NCBI RefSeq assembly: GCF_006443685.1
Contig: NZ_VFYP01000001.1
Span: 124,001-188,000, forward strand
Reading direction: 5' to 3'
From: Rhizobium glycinendophyticum
GTDB lineage: Bacteria; Pseudomonadota; Alphaproteobacteria; Rhizobiales; Rhizobiaceae
Length of the DNA stretch: 64,000 nt
The first letter of the stretch is position 1. Each line of letters starts with the position of its first letter. Shown here piece by piece: positions 43,922 to 54,517 of the stretch. The translations under genes and the position numbers were made by a program. The notes below the pieces were generated by a model, which was not told the DNA's origin, searched no databases, and saw only the letters and a list, made by a program, of their open reading frames with translations.

Positions 43922-44040
43922 GGTCGTCTTGCCTTTCGCATCGGTCGTGCAGTCCACAAAGCGGTTGCGTCCGGATGCATCGGATGAAGTCGTCTGGAGC
44001 CGGCCTGCAGAACAGGCGGCATCCTCTCGAAATACAGCGA

Positions 44041-44059
44041 GCGCCGGAATATCCGGCGC
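44041..44059 (-). other. Intercistronic hairpin between infB and rbfA
   Basis: GCGCCGGA (44041-44048), loop ATA, TCCGGCGC (44052-44059): a perfect 8-bp stem without a T-run. It may mark an mRNA processing or 3'-protection point between infB and rbfA. Confidence 0.45.
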
Positions 44060-44089
44060 CCGAAGTAGATCGTGTCGAAGCGGCCGCGC

Positions 44090-46804
44090 TTAGAGCGTAC
44101 GCGTGATGTGCTCCACGCGGAAGCACTCGATCGTGTCGCCGGCGCGGATGTCTTCGTAGTTCTCGAAGGCCATACCGCATTCCTGACCCATCGGCACTTC
44201 GGAGACTTCGTCCTTGAAGCGCTTGAGCGTCTTGAGCTTGCCTTCGTGGATGACGACGTTGTCGCGCACCAGGCGCACGCCAGCACCACGTTCCACCTTG
44301 CCCTCGATGACCCGGCAACCCGCGACCTTGCCGGTCTTGGTGATGTTGAACACTTCGAGGATCTCGGCATTGCCGAGGAAGGTTTCGCGACGCTCCGGAG
44401 AGAGTAGGCCCGACATCGCTGCCTTCACGTCATCCACCAGATCGTAGATGATGTTATAGTAGCGGATCTCGATACCGCCACGCTCGGCAGCCGTGCGCGC
44501 CTGTGCATTGGCACGAACGTTGAAGCCAATGATCGCGGCGTCCGAGGACTCAGCCAGTGCGATATCCGATTCCGTGATGGCGCCGGCGCCCGAATGGACG
44601 ATCCGGGCCCGCACTTCGTCGGTGCCGAGCTTGTCGAGGGCAGCCACGATCGCTTCGACGGAACCCTGCACGTCACCCTTGATGACCAGCGGGAACTCCT
44701 TGAAGCCGGTGTTCTGCAATTTGCTCATCATCTGTTCGAGCGAGCCGCGCTGGCCGGACTGGCGGGCAGCCGCCTTGTCGCGCGCCAGGCGCTGGCGATA
44801 CTCGGAGATTTCACGAGCGCGTGCCTCGTTTTCAACAACCGCAAAACGGTCGCCGGCAGCAGGCGTACCCGACAGGCCGAGGATTTCGACCGGCATGGCC
44901 GGACCGGCTTCCTTGACGTGCGTACCCTGGTCGGTGACGAGCGCGCGAACGCGGCCCCACTGATCGCCGGCAACGATGATCTGGCCTGGCTTGAGCGTAC
45001 CTTTCTGGACCAGAACGGTCGCAACCGCACCGCGGCCACGATCGAGCTGGGCTTCGATGACAACGCCCTCGGCAGTGCGCGTCGGGTCGGCCTTCAGATC
45101 GAGGATTTCGGCCTGCAGCAGAACCGCTTCGAGCAGCTTGTCGAGGTTCAGCTTGTTCTTCGCCGAAACCTCGACGTCGAGCACTTCACCGCCCATGGAT
45201 TCGACGAAAACTTCATGCTGCAGAAGCTGCTGGCGAACCTTGTCCGGGTTTGCCTCATGCTTGTCGATCTTGTTGATCGCCACGATGATCGGCACGTTGG
45301 CCGCCTTGGCGTGGTTGATCGATTCGATCGTCTGCGGCATCACGCTGTCGTCGGCCGCGACCACGAGGATCGCGATGTCGGTCGCCTGGGCGCCACGGGC
45401 ACGCATCGCGGTGAACGCGGCGTGGCCGGGGGTGTCGATGAAGGTGATCTTCTGGCCGTTCTGCTCGACCTGGTAGGCCCCGATATGCTGCGTGATGCCA
45501 CCGGCTTCGCCAGAGACGACCGAAGTCTTGCGGATGGCGTCGAGCAGCGAGGTCTTGCCGTGGTCGACGTGACCCATGATGGTGACAACAGGCGGACGCG
45601 ACACCAGCTCGCCTTCATCGTCCTTCACGTTGAAGATGCCTTCTTCAACGTCGGATTCCGAAACGCGCTTCACAGTATGGCCGAATTCGGTGGCAATCAG
45701 TTCTGCAAGGTCGGCGTCGATGACGTCGCCCGGCTTCATCATCTGGCCTTCCTTCATCAGGTACTTGATGACGTCGACGGCGCGCTCGGACATGCGCTGC
45801 GACAGTTCCTGGATCGTGATGGTCTCAGGCAGGATCACTTCGCGCATGACCTTTTCGCGGGTTTCCTGCATCTGCGAACGGCGGAATTTCTCCTGCCGGC
45901 GGCGCATGGCAGAGAGCGAACGGCCACGAGCGGTGCCGTCATCATCGACATTGGCAGTAGTGACGGTCAGCTTGCCGCGGCGACGATCTTCTTCGACCTT
46001 CGGACGAGCAGGGACCTTGGCGACCACAGGCATGGCAACCTTGCCACGACCGGGGATCGTGCGCGGCGAAGCACGGCTCTCATCTTCGTCATTGGTCTTG
46101 CGCGAACGCACGAAACCGGGAGCGCCGGGTTGCGGAATTGCCGTGCGGTTCACCGGAGCGGGCGCAGCAGCCACCGGCTCTGCAACCGGCTCGGCGGCAA
46201 CTTCGGGTTCAGGCTGAGGCTCCGGCTGCGGTTCAGCCGCCCGGCGTGCGGCTTCTTCGGCAGCCAGGCGTGCAGCTTCCTCGGCTTCGGCCTTGCGGCG
46301 AGCCTCTTCGATCAAACGCTGCTTGGCTTCCTCGACTTCGCGAACCTGGGCCTCTGCCAGCGCGCGGCGACGGGCTTCCATCTCGCCGGCCGACAGGTCG
46401 TGCAGGACGGCACCACGAGGACGCTCCTGCTGACGAGGCGGCTGCGAAGGTTGCGGGCGCTGCGGCTGCGAGGACTGAGGACGCTGCGGCTGCTGGGGAC
46501 GCTGCGGCTGCGGTGTCGGCTGATGGACGCGGGTCGGCGTCGGGGTGGGTGTAGCGGCCGGGCGGGCAGTGACAGGTGCCGGCGCCTGCGCGGCGACGGG
46601 CGCCTGGGGCGCAGGTGTCGTGATAGGTGTAATCGGCTTTTCGTCCAGCGGGCGGGTCGGGCGGCGCTTCACCGTCTCGACGACGACCGACTTCGTACGG
46701 CCGCGCCCCATGTCCTGGCGCACGGTACCCTGGCTCATCCCCGAGGGCTTCAGGGTGAGTGTCTTCTTCACGCCGATAGTCTTGTCGTCTTTGTTGTCGG
46801 TCAT
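44090..46804 (-). CDS. infB: Translation initiation factor IF-2
   Basis: A 904-residue protein. Residues 1-330 are a long low-complexity region rich in Pro, Gln, Ala and Glu, with a charged helical stretch (about 140-190). The IF2 N-domain ([21 protein letters not shown]) follows, then the GTPase domain with P-loop GHVDHGKT (411-418), DTPGHAAF and NKIDK. The C-terminal domains bind fMet-tRNA. IF-2 places the initiator tRNA on the 30S subunit. The extended N-terminus is normal in alphaproteobacteria. Confidence 0.98.
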   Translation of the reverse strand: MTDNKDDKTIGVKKTLTLKPSGMSQGTVRQDMGRGRTKSVVVETVKRRPTRPLDEKPITPITTPAPQAPVAAQAPAPVTARPAATPTPTPTRVHQPTPQPQRPQQPQRPQSSQPQRPQPSQPPRQQERPRGAVLHDLSAGEMEARRRALAEAQVREVEEAKQRLIEEARRKAEAEEAARLAAEEAARRAAEPQPEPQPEPEVAAEPVAEPVAAAPAPVNRTAIPQPGAPGFVRSRKTNDEDESRASPRTIPGRGKVAMPVVAKVPARPKVEEDRRRGKLTVTTANVDDDGTARGRSLSAMRRRQEKFRRSQMQETREKVMREVILPETITIQELSQRMSERAVDVIKYLMKEGQMMKPGDVIDADLAELIATEFGHTVKRVSESDVEEGIFNVKDDEGELVSRPPVVTIMGHVDHGKTSLLDAIRKTSVVSGEAGGITQHIGAYQVEQNGQKITFIDTPGHAAFTAMRARGAQATDIAILVVAADDSVMPQTIESINHAKAANVPIIVAINKIDKHEANPDKVRQQLLQHEVFVESMGGEVLDVEVSAKNKLNLDKLLEAVLLQAEILDLKADPTRTAEGVVIEAQLDRGRGAVATVLVQKGTLKPGQIIVAGDQWGRVRALVTDQGTHVKEAGPAMPVEILGLSGTPAAGDRFAVVENEARAREISEYRQRLARDKAAARQSGQRGSLEQMMSKLQNTGFKEFPLVIKGDVQGSVEAIVAALDKLGTDEVRARIVHSGAGAITESDIALAESSDAAIIGFNVRANAQARTAAERGGIEIRYYNIIYDLVDDVKAAMSGLLSPERRETFLGNAEILEVFNITKTGKVAGCRVIEGKVERGAGVRLVRDNVVIHEGKLKTLKRFKDEVSEVPMGQECGMAFENYEDIRAGDTIECFRVEHITRTL

Positions 46805-46905
46805 TCCGTTCCCGTTCCTTCGAGCGAGGCCGGATGCCGAGCATCAGACCACGCCGTTCACATACTGTCCTAAACCACGGAGGCCGGCTTTCGCCGGTGA
46901 CCGCG

Positions 46906-47592
46906 TCATTGTGGTTTCGGGCCAGCGCTCGAGACCTGCAGCACCGGGCTGCGATAGGTTTCGAGCAGAGTTGCGCGTTTCACTACACCCTCACCCGCCT
47001 GCCCTGCAAGCGCGCAAGCATGCATAAACGCATTCTGACCCATCAGTTCGTCCAATTCCGCCCCGCTCAGAAGATGGAATGCGGGAATTTCCGCATCCGC
47101 TCCTGTCCCGAGGTGCCAGGCTTTTCGGGCCTGGTCGATCTTTCGTATGCCGTCCGCCGCAGCGTCCGTCGAATGGAACACTGCGATGGCCTCGCCGCTT
47201 CGCACGGCTGCCTCCACCTTGGCGGCGCCGTTGATGAACTGGCCGGCCTTGCGCGCCATGTTCATCATGCCCGTCAGCTGTGCAACCAGCAGACGGTCGA
47301 CGGCGGCCCCGAGTTCCGGATCCGCCTTCACGTCCCGTTTCAGGGCGCGGGCGAAGAGCTTCTTCGCCACGGCCCTGTCCACCGCCTCGCGGCGGGGGCT
47401 CACCCAGCATCCCCGGCCCGGAAGCACTCGCTTCAGGTCGGGAACGACAGTTCCGTCAGGTGCCGCCACGAACCGCAACAGCGTCTCGGGAGATCCGCTG
47501 TCACGCGTGACGATGCACATCCGTCCGTTCGCTTCGGAGAGGTCGAAGTCGTCCTCGTTCTCCGGCGCCTCGGGCGTCAGCGCGGTCATCAC
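46906..47592 (-). CDS. YlxR-L7Ae fusion RNA-binding protein
   Basis: A 228-residue protein with two domains: YlxR (DUF448) near residues 20-95 (GRMCIVTRDSGSPETLLRFV and GRGCWVSPRREAVDRAV), and an L7Ae-like domain near 100-190 (LTGMMNMARKAGQFINGAAKVEAAV). Both bind structured RNA. The gene overlaps nusA by 4 bp and precedes infB, the conserved place of YlxR in the nusA-infB operon. Its role is probably transcription- or ribosome-linked but not defined. Confidence 0.92.
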   Translation of the reverse strand: MMTALTPEAPENEDDFDLSEANGRMCIVTRDSGSPETLLRFVAAPDGTVVPDLKRVLPGRGCWVSPRREAVDRAVAKKLFARALKRDVKADPELGAAVDRLLVAQLTGMMNMARKAGQFINGAAKVEAAVRSGEAIAVFHSTDAAADGIRKIDQARKAWHLGTGADAEIPAFHLLSGAELDELMGQNAFMHACALAGQAGEGVVKRATLLETYRSPVLQVSSAGPKPQ

Positions 47593-49202
47593 GCCTCTTG
47601 CTCGACGTCGGCTTCGCCTTCCGCTTCAGCCTCTGCCGTTTCGGCAGCCAGGTCTTCCTCGGTGATCCAGCCGGCAGCGAGACGCGCCTGCACGATCATG
47701 GCTTCCGCTTCGGCGCGCGAAATGTCGAACTTCGAGAACAGGCCCTCGAACTTCTTCGTCTCGCCATCCTTGCGCTCGCTCCAGCCGATCAGGTCGTCGG
47801 CGGCGCAGCCGGCGAAGTCCTCGATCGTCTTGATGCCGTCTTCGCCGAGCGCGACCATCATGGCCGAGGTCATGCCGTCGATCTGGCGCAACTCGTCGGC
47901 AACGCCGAGTTCGCGTCGCTTGGCGTCCATTTCCGCCTCGATCTTGTCGAGGTATTCGCGGGCGCGGGTCTGAATTTCCTGCGCCGTGTCCTCGTCGAAA
48001 CCGTCGATCGAGGCGATTTCGTTCAGGTCCACATAGGCGACTTCCTCGACCTGGGCGAAGCCTTCCGAGGCAAGAACCTGGCCAACCATTTCGTCGACGT
48101 CGAGCGCATCCATGAACAGGTTGGTGCGTTCGTTGAATTCCTTCTGACGGCGCTCCGACTCTTCGGCCTCCGTCATGATGTCGATGTCCCAGCCGGTCAG
48201 CTGCGAGGCGAGACGCACGTTCTGACCGCGACGGCCGATGGCGAGCGACAGCTGCTCGTCCGGAACCACGACTTCGATCCGCTCTGCGTCTTCGTCGAGA
48301 ACGACCTTGGCGACTTCCGCCGGCTGCAGGGCGTTGACGATGAAGGAGGCCGGATCCTGGCTCCACGGAATGATGTCGATCTTCTCACCCTGCAATTCGC
48401 CGACGACGGCCTGGACGCGGCTACCGCGCATACCGACGCAGGCGCCGACGGGATCGATCGACGAATCGTTCGAGATGACGGCGATCTTGGCGCGCGAACC
48501 CGGGTCACGGGCAACCGACTTGATCTGAATGATGCCGTCGTAGATTTCCGGAACTTCCATGGTGAACAGCTTCACCATGAACTGCGGATGGGTACGCGAC
48601 AGGAAGATCTGCGGGCCGCGCTGCTCGCGACGAACATCATATACGTATGCACGGACGCGATCGCCATAGCGGAAGGCTTCGCGCGGGATCATTTCGTCGC
48701 GACGGATGATGCCTTCGCCACGGCCGAGGTCAACGATCACGTTGCCGTATTCGACGCGCTTGACGGTGCCGTTGATGATTTCGCCGACGCGGTCCTTGAA
48801 CTCGTCATACTGGCGGTCACGCTCGGCTTCGCGTACCTTCTGCACGATCACCTGCTTGGCCGACTGCGCCGCGATACGGCCGAAATCCATCGGCGGCAGC
48901 GGATCGGCGATGAAGTCGCCGAGCTTGGCGTCGACATTGCGGTCGCGGGCCAGTTCCAGCGCGATCTGGGTCGAGTAGTCCTCGACCTTCTCGACAACCT
49001 CGAGAAGACGCTGCAGGCGGATTTCGCCGGTCTTCGAGTTGATGTCGGCGCGGATGTTGGTCTCGGTGCCGTAACGCGAACGGGCAGCCTTCTGGATCGC
49101 GTCGGCCATGGCGGCGAGCACGATTTCGCGGTCGATCACCTTTTCACGGGCAACGGCATCTGCGATCTGCAAGAGCTCGAGCCGGTTAGCACTGACTGCC
49201 AT
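47589..49202 (-). CDS. nusA: Transcription termination/antitermination protein NusA
   Basis: A 537-residue protein beginning MAVSANRLELLQIADAVAREK. It has the N-terminal RNA-polymerase-binding domain, S1 (INGTVKRVEYGNVIVDLGRGE), two KH domains (VGACVGMRGSRVQAVVGELQ and LAIGRRGQNVRLASQLTGWDID), then a C-terminal helical and acidic region with helix-hairpin-helix repeats. It modulates pausing, termination and rRNA antitermination. It is coupled to ylxR by a 4-bp overlap and follows rimP by 56 bp. Confidence 0.98.
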   Translation of the reverse strand: MAVSANRLELLQIADAVAREKVIDREIVLAAMADAIQKAARSRYGTETNIRADINSKTGEIRLQRLLEVVEKVEDYSTQIALELARDRNVDAKLGDFIADPLPPMDFGRIAAQSAKQVIVQKVREAERDRQYDEFKDRVGEIINGTVKRVEYGNVIVDLGRGEGIIRRDEMIPREAFRYGDRVRAYVYDVRREQRGPQIFLSRTHPQFMVKLFTMEVPEIYDGIIQIKSVARDPGSRAKIAVISNDSSIDPVGACVGMRGSRVQAVVGELQGEKIDIIPWSQDPASFIVNALQPAEVAKVVLDEDAERIEVVVPDEQLSLAIGRRGQNVRLASQLTGWDIDIMTEAEESERRQKEFNERTNLFMDALDVDEMVGQVLASEGFAQVEEVAYVDLNEIASIDGFDEDTAQEIQTRAREYLDKIEAEMDAKRRELGVADELRQIDGMTSAMMVALGEDGIKTIEDFAGCAADDLIGWSERKDGETKKFEGLFSKFDISRAEAEAMIVQARLAAGWITEEDLAAETAEAEAEGEADVEQEA

Positions 49203-49258
49203 GTGTAGGTCTCCGTCTTCACCCCCGGGCGCCTTGCCGCGAGGTTTTGGGTCAAACG

Positions 49259-49867
49259 TTATTCTTCGCTGTCGTCTTCGTCGTTCTGGTTCGCGGCTTG
49301 CGCCTTGGCGAGCTTGTCGGCCCGCAGCGCGTCACGGATCAGATCGTCCGTCAGGATGAGCTTGGCTTCCGCCAGTGTATTGAACGGGATCATCACCCGC
49401 GGCTCTTCGCCATAAGCAACCTGGTCACGCTCGAGCGTGAAGCCATCCTCGTTGACCGCGGTGATCTTGCCGCGAAAACGCTTGCGGTTGTCCACCAGGA
49501 TCGAGGTTTCGCACTTGACCAGATGGCCGGTCCAGCGCGTGAAATCGGACTTGCGCACCATCGGCCGGTCGATCCCCGGCGACGAAACCTCGAGGTGATA
49601 GGCCTTGTCGACCGGATCCTCGACGTCGAGCACCGGCGATACCACCATCGATACGGCTTCGCAGTCTTCGACGGTCATCGTGCCGTCGGTGCGTTCCGCC
49701 ATGATCTGCAGCGTCAGGCCGTTCTGGTTCATCATGCGCACACGAACCAGCTTGAAATCCATCGCCACGAGCACGGGCTCGATGATGTCTGCGATGCGAC
49801 GGTCGAGCCCCGTCTCGGTGATGATCCGTGCTTCGCCGAGTTGCGGCTGCGGCATGTCTTCGGACAA
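49259..49867 (-). CDS. rimP: Ribosome maturation factor RimP
   Basis: A 202-residue protein with family blocks [50 protein letters not shown] and [14 protein letters not shown], and an acidic C-terminal tail. It assists 30S subunit maturation. It is the first gene of the leftward rimP-nusA-ylxR-infB-rbfA-truB operon. The 224-bp gap to the divergent MFS gene must contain the operon promoter. ATG at 49867 gives [16 protein letters not shown]. Confidence 0.95.
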   Translation of the reverse strand: MSEDMPQPQLGEARIITETGLDRRIADIIEPVLVAMDFKLVRVRMMNQNGLTLQIMAERTDGTMTVEDCEAVSMVVSPVLDVEDPVDKAYHLEVSSPGIDRPMVRKSDFTRWTGHLVKCETSILVDNRKRFRGKITAVNEDGFTLERDQVAYGEEPRVMIPFNTLAEAKLILTDDLIRDALRADKLAKAQAANQNDEDDSEE

Positions 49868-50091
49868 TCGTTTTACTCCCGATTGGATACGATCGCCAAT
49901 AAAAAAGAGCGGGTCCTTCCGGGCCCACCCTTCATCTGTCGATCAAGAATTTGAACGTCATATACGCCAGCGCCCCGCCGATTGCAAGCTTTTCGAGGGG
50001 CCGAAAACATTCTTGCCTCTGATGCGTTGCATGTTGCAAGTTCATCCCGGCTGCTTGCCAGCTCTCCCCCGACCAAAGGACGAGCCACCCC

Positions 50092-51720
50092 GTGCCCGAC
50101 AGACGTTCCCCCCTTTCCCCTTTGCGCAACGAGTTCTACCGGCGGATCTGGCTCGCCAGCATCTCCTCCAATCTCGGCGGGCTGATCCAGGGAGTCGGGG
50201 CCGCCTGGATGATGGCCTCGATCTCGACCTCGGAAAACATGGTGGCCCTCGTCCAGGCCTCCAACACCGGGCCGATCATGCTGCTCTCGCTGGTCGCCGG
50301 CGCGATCGCCGACAGTTTCGACCGCCGCCGCGTGATGATCGCCGCCCAGCTCTTCATGATCACGGTTTCGGCGCTGCTCACGCTCTTTGCCTTCCTCGGG
50401 CTGATCACCCCTTGGGTGCTCCTCGGCTTCACCTTCCTGATCGGCTGCGGCACGGCGCTGAACAATCCGGCCTGGCAGGCCTCGGTCGGTGACATCGTCC
50501 CGCGGCAGGATCTTGCCGCCGCCGTCTCGCTGAACAGCATGGGCTTCAATATCACCCGCAGCGTCGGCCCGGCCATCGGTGGCATGATCGTCGCCTTCGC
50601 CGGCGCGGCCGCCGCCTTTGCCGCCAACACCGTCTCCTATTTCGCTATCGTCTACGCGCTCTTTCGCTGGAAGCCGGATTATCCCAAGAACCCTCTGCCG
50701 CGCGAACAACTGGGCCAGGCCATCTGGGCCGGTCTGCGTTATGTCTCCATGTCGCCCAATCTCGGCAAGGTGCTCTTTCGTGGCTTCGTCTTCGGCCTCA
50801 CCGCCACCGCCATCCTCTCGCTGCTCCCGATCGTCGCCCGGGACCAGCTGTCGGGTGGAGCCCTGTCCTATGGTGGCCTGCTCGGCGCCTTCGGCTTCGG
50901 CGCCATTCTCGGTGCCCTCGGCAATCAGCGCCTGCGCGAAATCCTGTCGAGCGAGGATATCGTCCGCGCCTCCTTCGCCGGCTTTGCGGTCGCTGCTGCG
51001 GTCACCGGCATCAGCACGTCGATCTGGCTGACGGCGTTGGCCCTCGTGCTCGCCGGCGCCTGCTGGGTGCTGGCTCTGTCGCTCTTCAACACCGTCGTGC
51101 AATTGTCGACCCCGCGCTGGGTCGTCGGCCGCGCGCTCTCGCTCTACCAGACCGCCACCTTCGGCGGCATGGCCACGGGCAGCTGGCTCTGGGGCAGCGT
51201 CGCTGAAAATTCCGGCTCGTCGGAGGCTCTGGTCGCCTCCAGCATCCTGATGATGGTGGGCGTCGCCATCGGCTTCGTCCTGCCCATGCCGGCCTTTGCC
51301 ACACTCGATCTCGACCCGCTGAACCGCTTCAACGAACCGTCGCTCCGGCTGGATATCCGCCCGCGCAGCGGCCCGATCGTCATCCAGATCGATTTCGAAA
51401 TCGCCGATGCGGACATGCCGGAGTTTCTGGCAGTCATGGTCGAGCGTCGCCGCATCCGTCTGCGCGACGGTGCCCGCAACTGGACCTTGATGCGCGATCT
51501 GGAAAACCCCGATATCTGGACCGAAACCTATCACGTCCCGACCTGGGTGGATTACGTCCGCCACAACCACCGGCGCACAAAGGCCGATGCGGAGATCACC
51601 GACCGTCTGCTGGAACTCCATCGCGGCGCCTCACCGCCGCATGTCCATCGCATGATCGAACGGCAGGCCATTCCTCCCTCGGATGACGTGTTCCACCAGC
51701 ACCCGATTGATCACCCCTAA
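50092..51720 (+). CDS. MFS transporter (EntS-like MFS_3) with C-terminal extension
   Basis: A 542-residue protein. About the first 410 residues form 12 hydrophobic segments of the MFS_3 type, with the loop motif ADSFDRRRVM after helix 3 and FNITRSVGPAIGGMIV. The last 120 residues are soluble (IVIQIDFEIADADMPEFLAVM and NWTLMRDLENPDIWTETYHVPTWVDYVRHN), a ferredoxin-like or monooxygenase-like extension common to this subfamily. Relatives export siderophores or drugs; the substrate here is unknown. GTG at 50092 is the likely start. It is divergent from rimP. Confidence 0.85.
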   Translation: MPDRRSPLSPLRNEFYRRIWLASISSNLGGLIQGVGAAWMMASISTSENMVALVQASNTGPIMLLSLVAGAIADSFDRRRVMIAAQLFMITVSALLTLFAFLGLITPWVLLGFTFLIGCGTALNNPAWQASVGDIVPRQDLAAAVSLNSMGFNITRSVGPAIGGMIVAFAGAAAAFAANTVSYFAIVYALFRWKPDYPKNPLPREQLGQAIWAGLRYVSMSPNLGKVLFRGFVFGLTATAILSLLPIVARDQLSGGALSYGGLLGAFGFGAILGALGNQRLREILSSEDIVRASFAGFAVAAAVTGISTSIWLTALALVLAGACWVLALSLFNTVVQLSTPRWVVGRALSLYQTATFGGMATGSWLWGSVAENSGSSEALVASSILMMVGVAIGFVLPMPAFATLDLDPLNRFNEPSLRLDIRPRSGPIVIQIDFEIADADMPEFLAVMVERRRIRLRDGARNWTLMRDLENPDIWTETYHVPTWVDYVRHNHRRTKADAEITDRLLELHRGASPPHVHRMIERQAIPPSDDVFHQHPIDHP

Positions 51721-51942
51721 GTCAGGGCAACCCCTTGGGAATAAACCCCATCCCTTGGGCCCCTCGCTCGCTTGGAAGGAAGGAGGGCCAGCTTCCACAA
51801 AAGAGAGAAGAAGAAGTCCCTCACACCGCTCATTTCAAACGCGCGACGGCGCGGCCGGGTTAAGCCCTCCCCCTTGTGGGGAGGGTGGGGAGGGGTCTTC
51901 TCTTCACTTGTTGGCTCCCTCGACTCATGAAGGGAGAGCGGC
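51721..51942. other. Intergenic stretch with a G/C-rich hairpin repeat
   Basis: About 220 bp between convergent genes. It contains CCCTCCCC (51865-51872), loop CTTGT and GGGGAGGG (51878-51885), embedded in a polypyrimidine/polypurine stretch that continues to 51896. It resembles short intergenic repeats scattered in rhizobial genomes and could limit read-through. No gene is supported. Confidence 0.5.
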
Positions 51943-53202
51943 TCACCGCAGCTTCGACTTCAGCCCCTCGTTCGGATAGCAGGTCGGCCGCATGCCCTGC
52001 CGCGCCTGCCATTCGCCGAGCGATCGCCGCGTCTTGTAACCCGGCAGCCCGTCCACCTTGCCGACGTCATAACCCTGCGCCACCAGCGCCTTCTGCATGG
52101 CGAGCACGTCGGAGCGCAGCATCTTGCCGACATCGCCCCAGGCACCCTTGAAGGCGCCGCCGCCGGAACCAATCCGGTCGGCCAGGTTGCCGATGAACAG
52201 CGCATAGAGGTCGGAATTGTTGTATTCCTTGATCACATAGAAATTCGGCGTGACCAGGAATTCCGGCCCGTTCGTGCCCGCCGGCACCAGCATCATTGCC
52301 GATTGTTTCGCCTCGCTGGCGGGAAAGCCCTTGCCCGAAACCCGGCGAATGCCTTCCCCGGTCCAGACGGAAACGAGCTTCGCCCGATCGGGTCCCTCCT
52401 GCGCGCAGGACACATCGTCCGGGATCACCACCTCGAAACCCCAGTCACGGCCCCGCTGCCAACCGCTCTTCACCAGATAGTTGGCCATTGACGCGAGCGC
52501 ATCCGGTACCGAATTCCAGATGTCGCGTTTCCCGTCCCCGTCGAAGTCGACGGCGTATTTCAGATAGCTGCCCGGCATGAATTGCGGCTGGCCGAGCGCT
52601 CCGGCCCAGGACCCCATCATCCGCTCGGCCGGCACGTCGCCGCTCTCGATGATATGCAGCGCGGAAATCAGCTCCTGCTGGAACAGCGGCTTGCGGGTCG
52701 ACATGAAGGCCTTGGTCGCCAGAACGTCGATCGCGCGATAGGGCAGTTTGGCCTTGCCGAAGCCCGACTCGCGCCCCCAGATCGCCACGAGAACGGAACC
52801 CGGCACGCCATAGGTCGCCTCGATCTTGCGCAGGGTGGAACCATATTGCGCGGCAAGCGACCGTCCGGTGGCCGCCAGTCCCTGCAGCCGCTTTTCGGAA
52901 AAGTAGCTGGCCGGCGAGGAGAATTCCGCTTGGGTCTGCGCCTGTTCCTTTGGCGGGGTGGTGCCCGGCGGCACCAGATCCGGCAGATCCCATTTCAGGG
53001 TCACGCCTTGCATGGTCCTGTCGAAGACCGACTTTTCGATGCCCCCGACTTTCGCCGCCGGCCAGAGATCGGTCGCGATCCAGCGCTGGAACTGCGCCTC
53101 CACTTGGCTTTTCGACGGTGCGGACAAGGCGCCGCTGGCAGAGCCGAGCAGGAGGCCGGCAACAGTCAACAGACGGCTTGGCAGAGAAATCAGTCGCAGC
53201 AT
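51943..53202 (-). CDS. Lytic murein transglycosylase (MltB-like) with peptidoglycan-binding domain
   Basis: A 419-residue protein from ATG at 53202, preceded by GAGGAGG. It has a signal peptide (MLRLISLPSRLLTVAGLLLG), then an SLT_2 catalytic domain with AIWGRESGFGK containing the catalytic glutamate near residue 135, and GSWAGALGQPQFMPGSYLKYAVDFDGDGKRDIW. The C-terminal 60 residues form a peptidoglycan-binding domain (LVAQGYDVGKVDGLPGYKTRR). It cleaves glycan strands of murein in the periplasm. It follows recR by 22 bp and is probably cotranscribed. Confidence 0.93.
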   Translation of the reverse strand: MLRLISLPSRLLTVAGLLLGSASGALSAPSKSQVEAQFQRWIATDLWPAAKVGGIEKSVFDRTMQGVTLKWDLPDLVPPGTTPPKEQAQTQAEFSSPASYFSEKRLQGLAATGRSLAAQYGSTLRKIEATYGVPGSVLVAIWGRESGFGKAKLPYRAIDVLATKAFMSTRKPLFQQELISALHIIESGDVPAERMMGSWAGALGQPQFMPGSYLKYAVDFDGDGKRDIWNSVPDALASMANYLVKSGWQRGRDWGFEVVIPDDVSCAQEGPDRAKLVSVWTGEGIRRVSGKGFPASEAKQSAMMLVPAGTNGPEFLVTPNFYVIKEYNNSDLYALFIGNLADRIGSGGGAFKGAWGDVGKMLRSDVLAMQKALVAQGYDVGKVDGLPGYKTRRSLGEWQARQGMRPTCYPNEGLKSKLR

Positions 53203-53224
53203 TGTAGCCTCCTCAAAGGAGCGG

Positions 53225-53830
53225 TCAGATTGCCGTCCGGGCGCGAAGGGCAGCAGACAAGGTGCCTTCGTCGAGATAGTCGAGCTCGCCGCCAACGGGC
53301 ACGCCATGCGCCAGCCGCGTGATCTTCACGTCGAGCCCGGCAAGGTGATCGGTGATGTAATGCGCCGTGGTCTGCCCCTCGACGGTGGCGTTGACAGCGA
53401 TGATGATCTCACGGATTCCACCCTTGGAGACACGGTCGATCAGCCCCTTGATGTTGAGATCATCGGGTCCGACCCCGTCGAGCGGCGACAGTGTTCCTCC
53501 CAGCACGTGATAAGCGGCATTCATCGCGCCGGCCCGTTCCAGCGCCCAGAGATCGGAAACATCCTCGACGACGATGATCACCGACTGGTCGCGCTGCACG
53601 TCGGTGCATACGGTGCAGGGATCGATCGTATCGACATTGCCGCAGCACGAGCAGATCTTCACCTTGTCATAGGCTTCGCCAAGCGCATGGCCGAGCGGCC
53701 CCATGAGCTGGTCACGCTTCTTGATCAGGTGCAGCGCCGCGCGGCGGGCAGAGCGGGGACCAAGCCCCGGCACTTTCGCCAGCAGCTGGATCAGTTTCTC
53801 GATTTCGGGGCCGGTGACTCGTTTTGCCAT
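53225..53830 (-). CDS. recR: Recombination protein RecR
   Basis: A 201-residue protein from ATG at 53830 ([21 protein letters not shown]). It has a helix-hairpin-helix [14 protein letters not shown], a zinc finger C-x2-C...C-x2-C (CSCCG, CTVC), and a Toprim domain ([30 protein letters not shown]). It loads RecA with RecFO at gaps. In most rhizobia recR follows dnaX-ybaB directly; here a hydrolase, TetR and MOSC gene separate them. The frame to 54469 overlaps the MOSC gene and is rejected. Confidence 0.97.
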   Translation of the reverse strand: MAKRVTGPEIEKLIQLLAKVPGLGPRSARRAALHLIKKRDQLMGPLGHALGEAYDKVKICSCCGNVDTIDPCTVCTDVQRDQSVIIVVEDVSDLWALERAGAMNAAYHVLGGTLSPLDGVGPDDLNIKGLIDRVSKGGIREIIIAVNATVEGQTTAHYITDHLAGLDVKITRLAHGVPVGGELDYLDEGTLSAALRARTAI

Positions 53831-53887
53831 GGCGGCGTTTCTAGCCCATATAAGAAAAGAACGGAATCGCAGAACAGGATGTCTCCG

Positions 53888-54508
53888 ATGAAAATCCTCG
53901 CCGTCTGCCTCGGCCGGCCGGAAACCCTTCCCGGCAAGAAGTACAAGACCGGCATCAACAAGCTCGCCATTCAGGGTCCGGTCATGGTCGATGCCGAAGG
54001 CCTCGTCGGCGACGCGATCCTCAACCGCAAGCACCATGGCGGGGTCGATCAGGCGGTCTATATCCAGGGCAGCCTCGATATCGACTGGTGGAGCCGCGAG
54101 CTCGGCCGGGAATTGCACTACGGCATGTTCGGCGAAAACCTCGTGATCGAGGGCCTGGAAAGCCAGGCGCTCGCGGCAGGTGACCGCTTTGCGATCGGCG
54201 AGGTCCTCCTCGAAATCACCTCGCCCCGCATGCCCTGCGCCACCTTTGCCGCGCACATGCAAGACCCGAAGATCGTCAAGCGCTATACTGAGGCCGCTCG
54301 TCCCGGCGCCTATGCCCGTGTCCTGAATGGCGGCATGGTCGAGGCCGGCCAATCGGTCACCTACACACCCTATGAAGGCGAGCGCGTCACGATGCAGGAC
54401 ATGATGGCGACCTATGGTCGGAAGCTGAGCGAGACGGATCGCGCCCGCTATCTCTCCGCGCCCGTGCATTACAAGACCCGGGACGCCATTCTCGCCGGAG
54501 AGATATGA
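53888..54508 (+). CDS. MOSC domain-containing protein (YiiM-like)
   Basis: A 206-residue protein from ATG at 53888, preceded by AGGA. MOSC features are [52 protein letters not shown] with the conserved cysteine near position 117, and a C-terminal 3-alpha part ([17 protein letters not shown]). YiiM-type proteins bind molybdenum cofactor and reduce N-hydroxylated compounds. The long upstream frame to 52958 is antisense to recR and not part of the gene. It converges with the TetR gene, 9 bp away. Confidence 0.9.
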   Translation: MKILAVCLGRPETLPGKKYKTGINKLAIQGPVMVDAEGLVGDAILNRKHHGGVDQAVYIQGSLDIDWWSRELGRELHYGMFGENLVIEGLESQALAAGDRFAIGEVLLEITSPRMPCATFAAHMQDPKIVKRYTEAARPGAYARVLNGGMVEAGQSVTYTPYEGERVTMQDMMATYGRKLSETDRARYLSAPVHYKTRDAILAGEI

Positions 54509-54517
54509 GCCTTCGGT

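Noticed and set aside
52958..53887. Long N-terminal extension of the MOSC gene
   Set aside because: It is antisense to recR and has no similarity; the MOSC domain starts at 53888.
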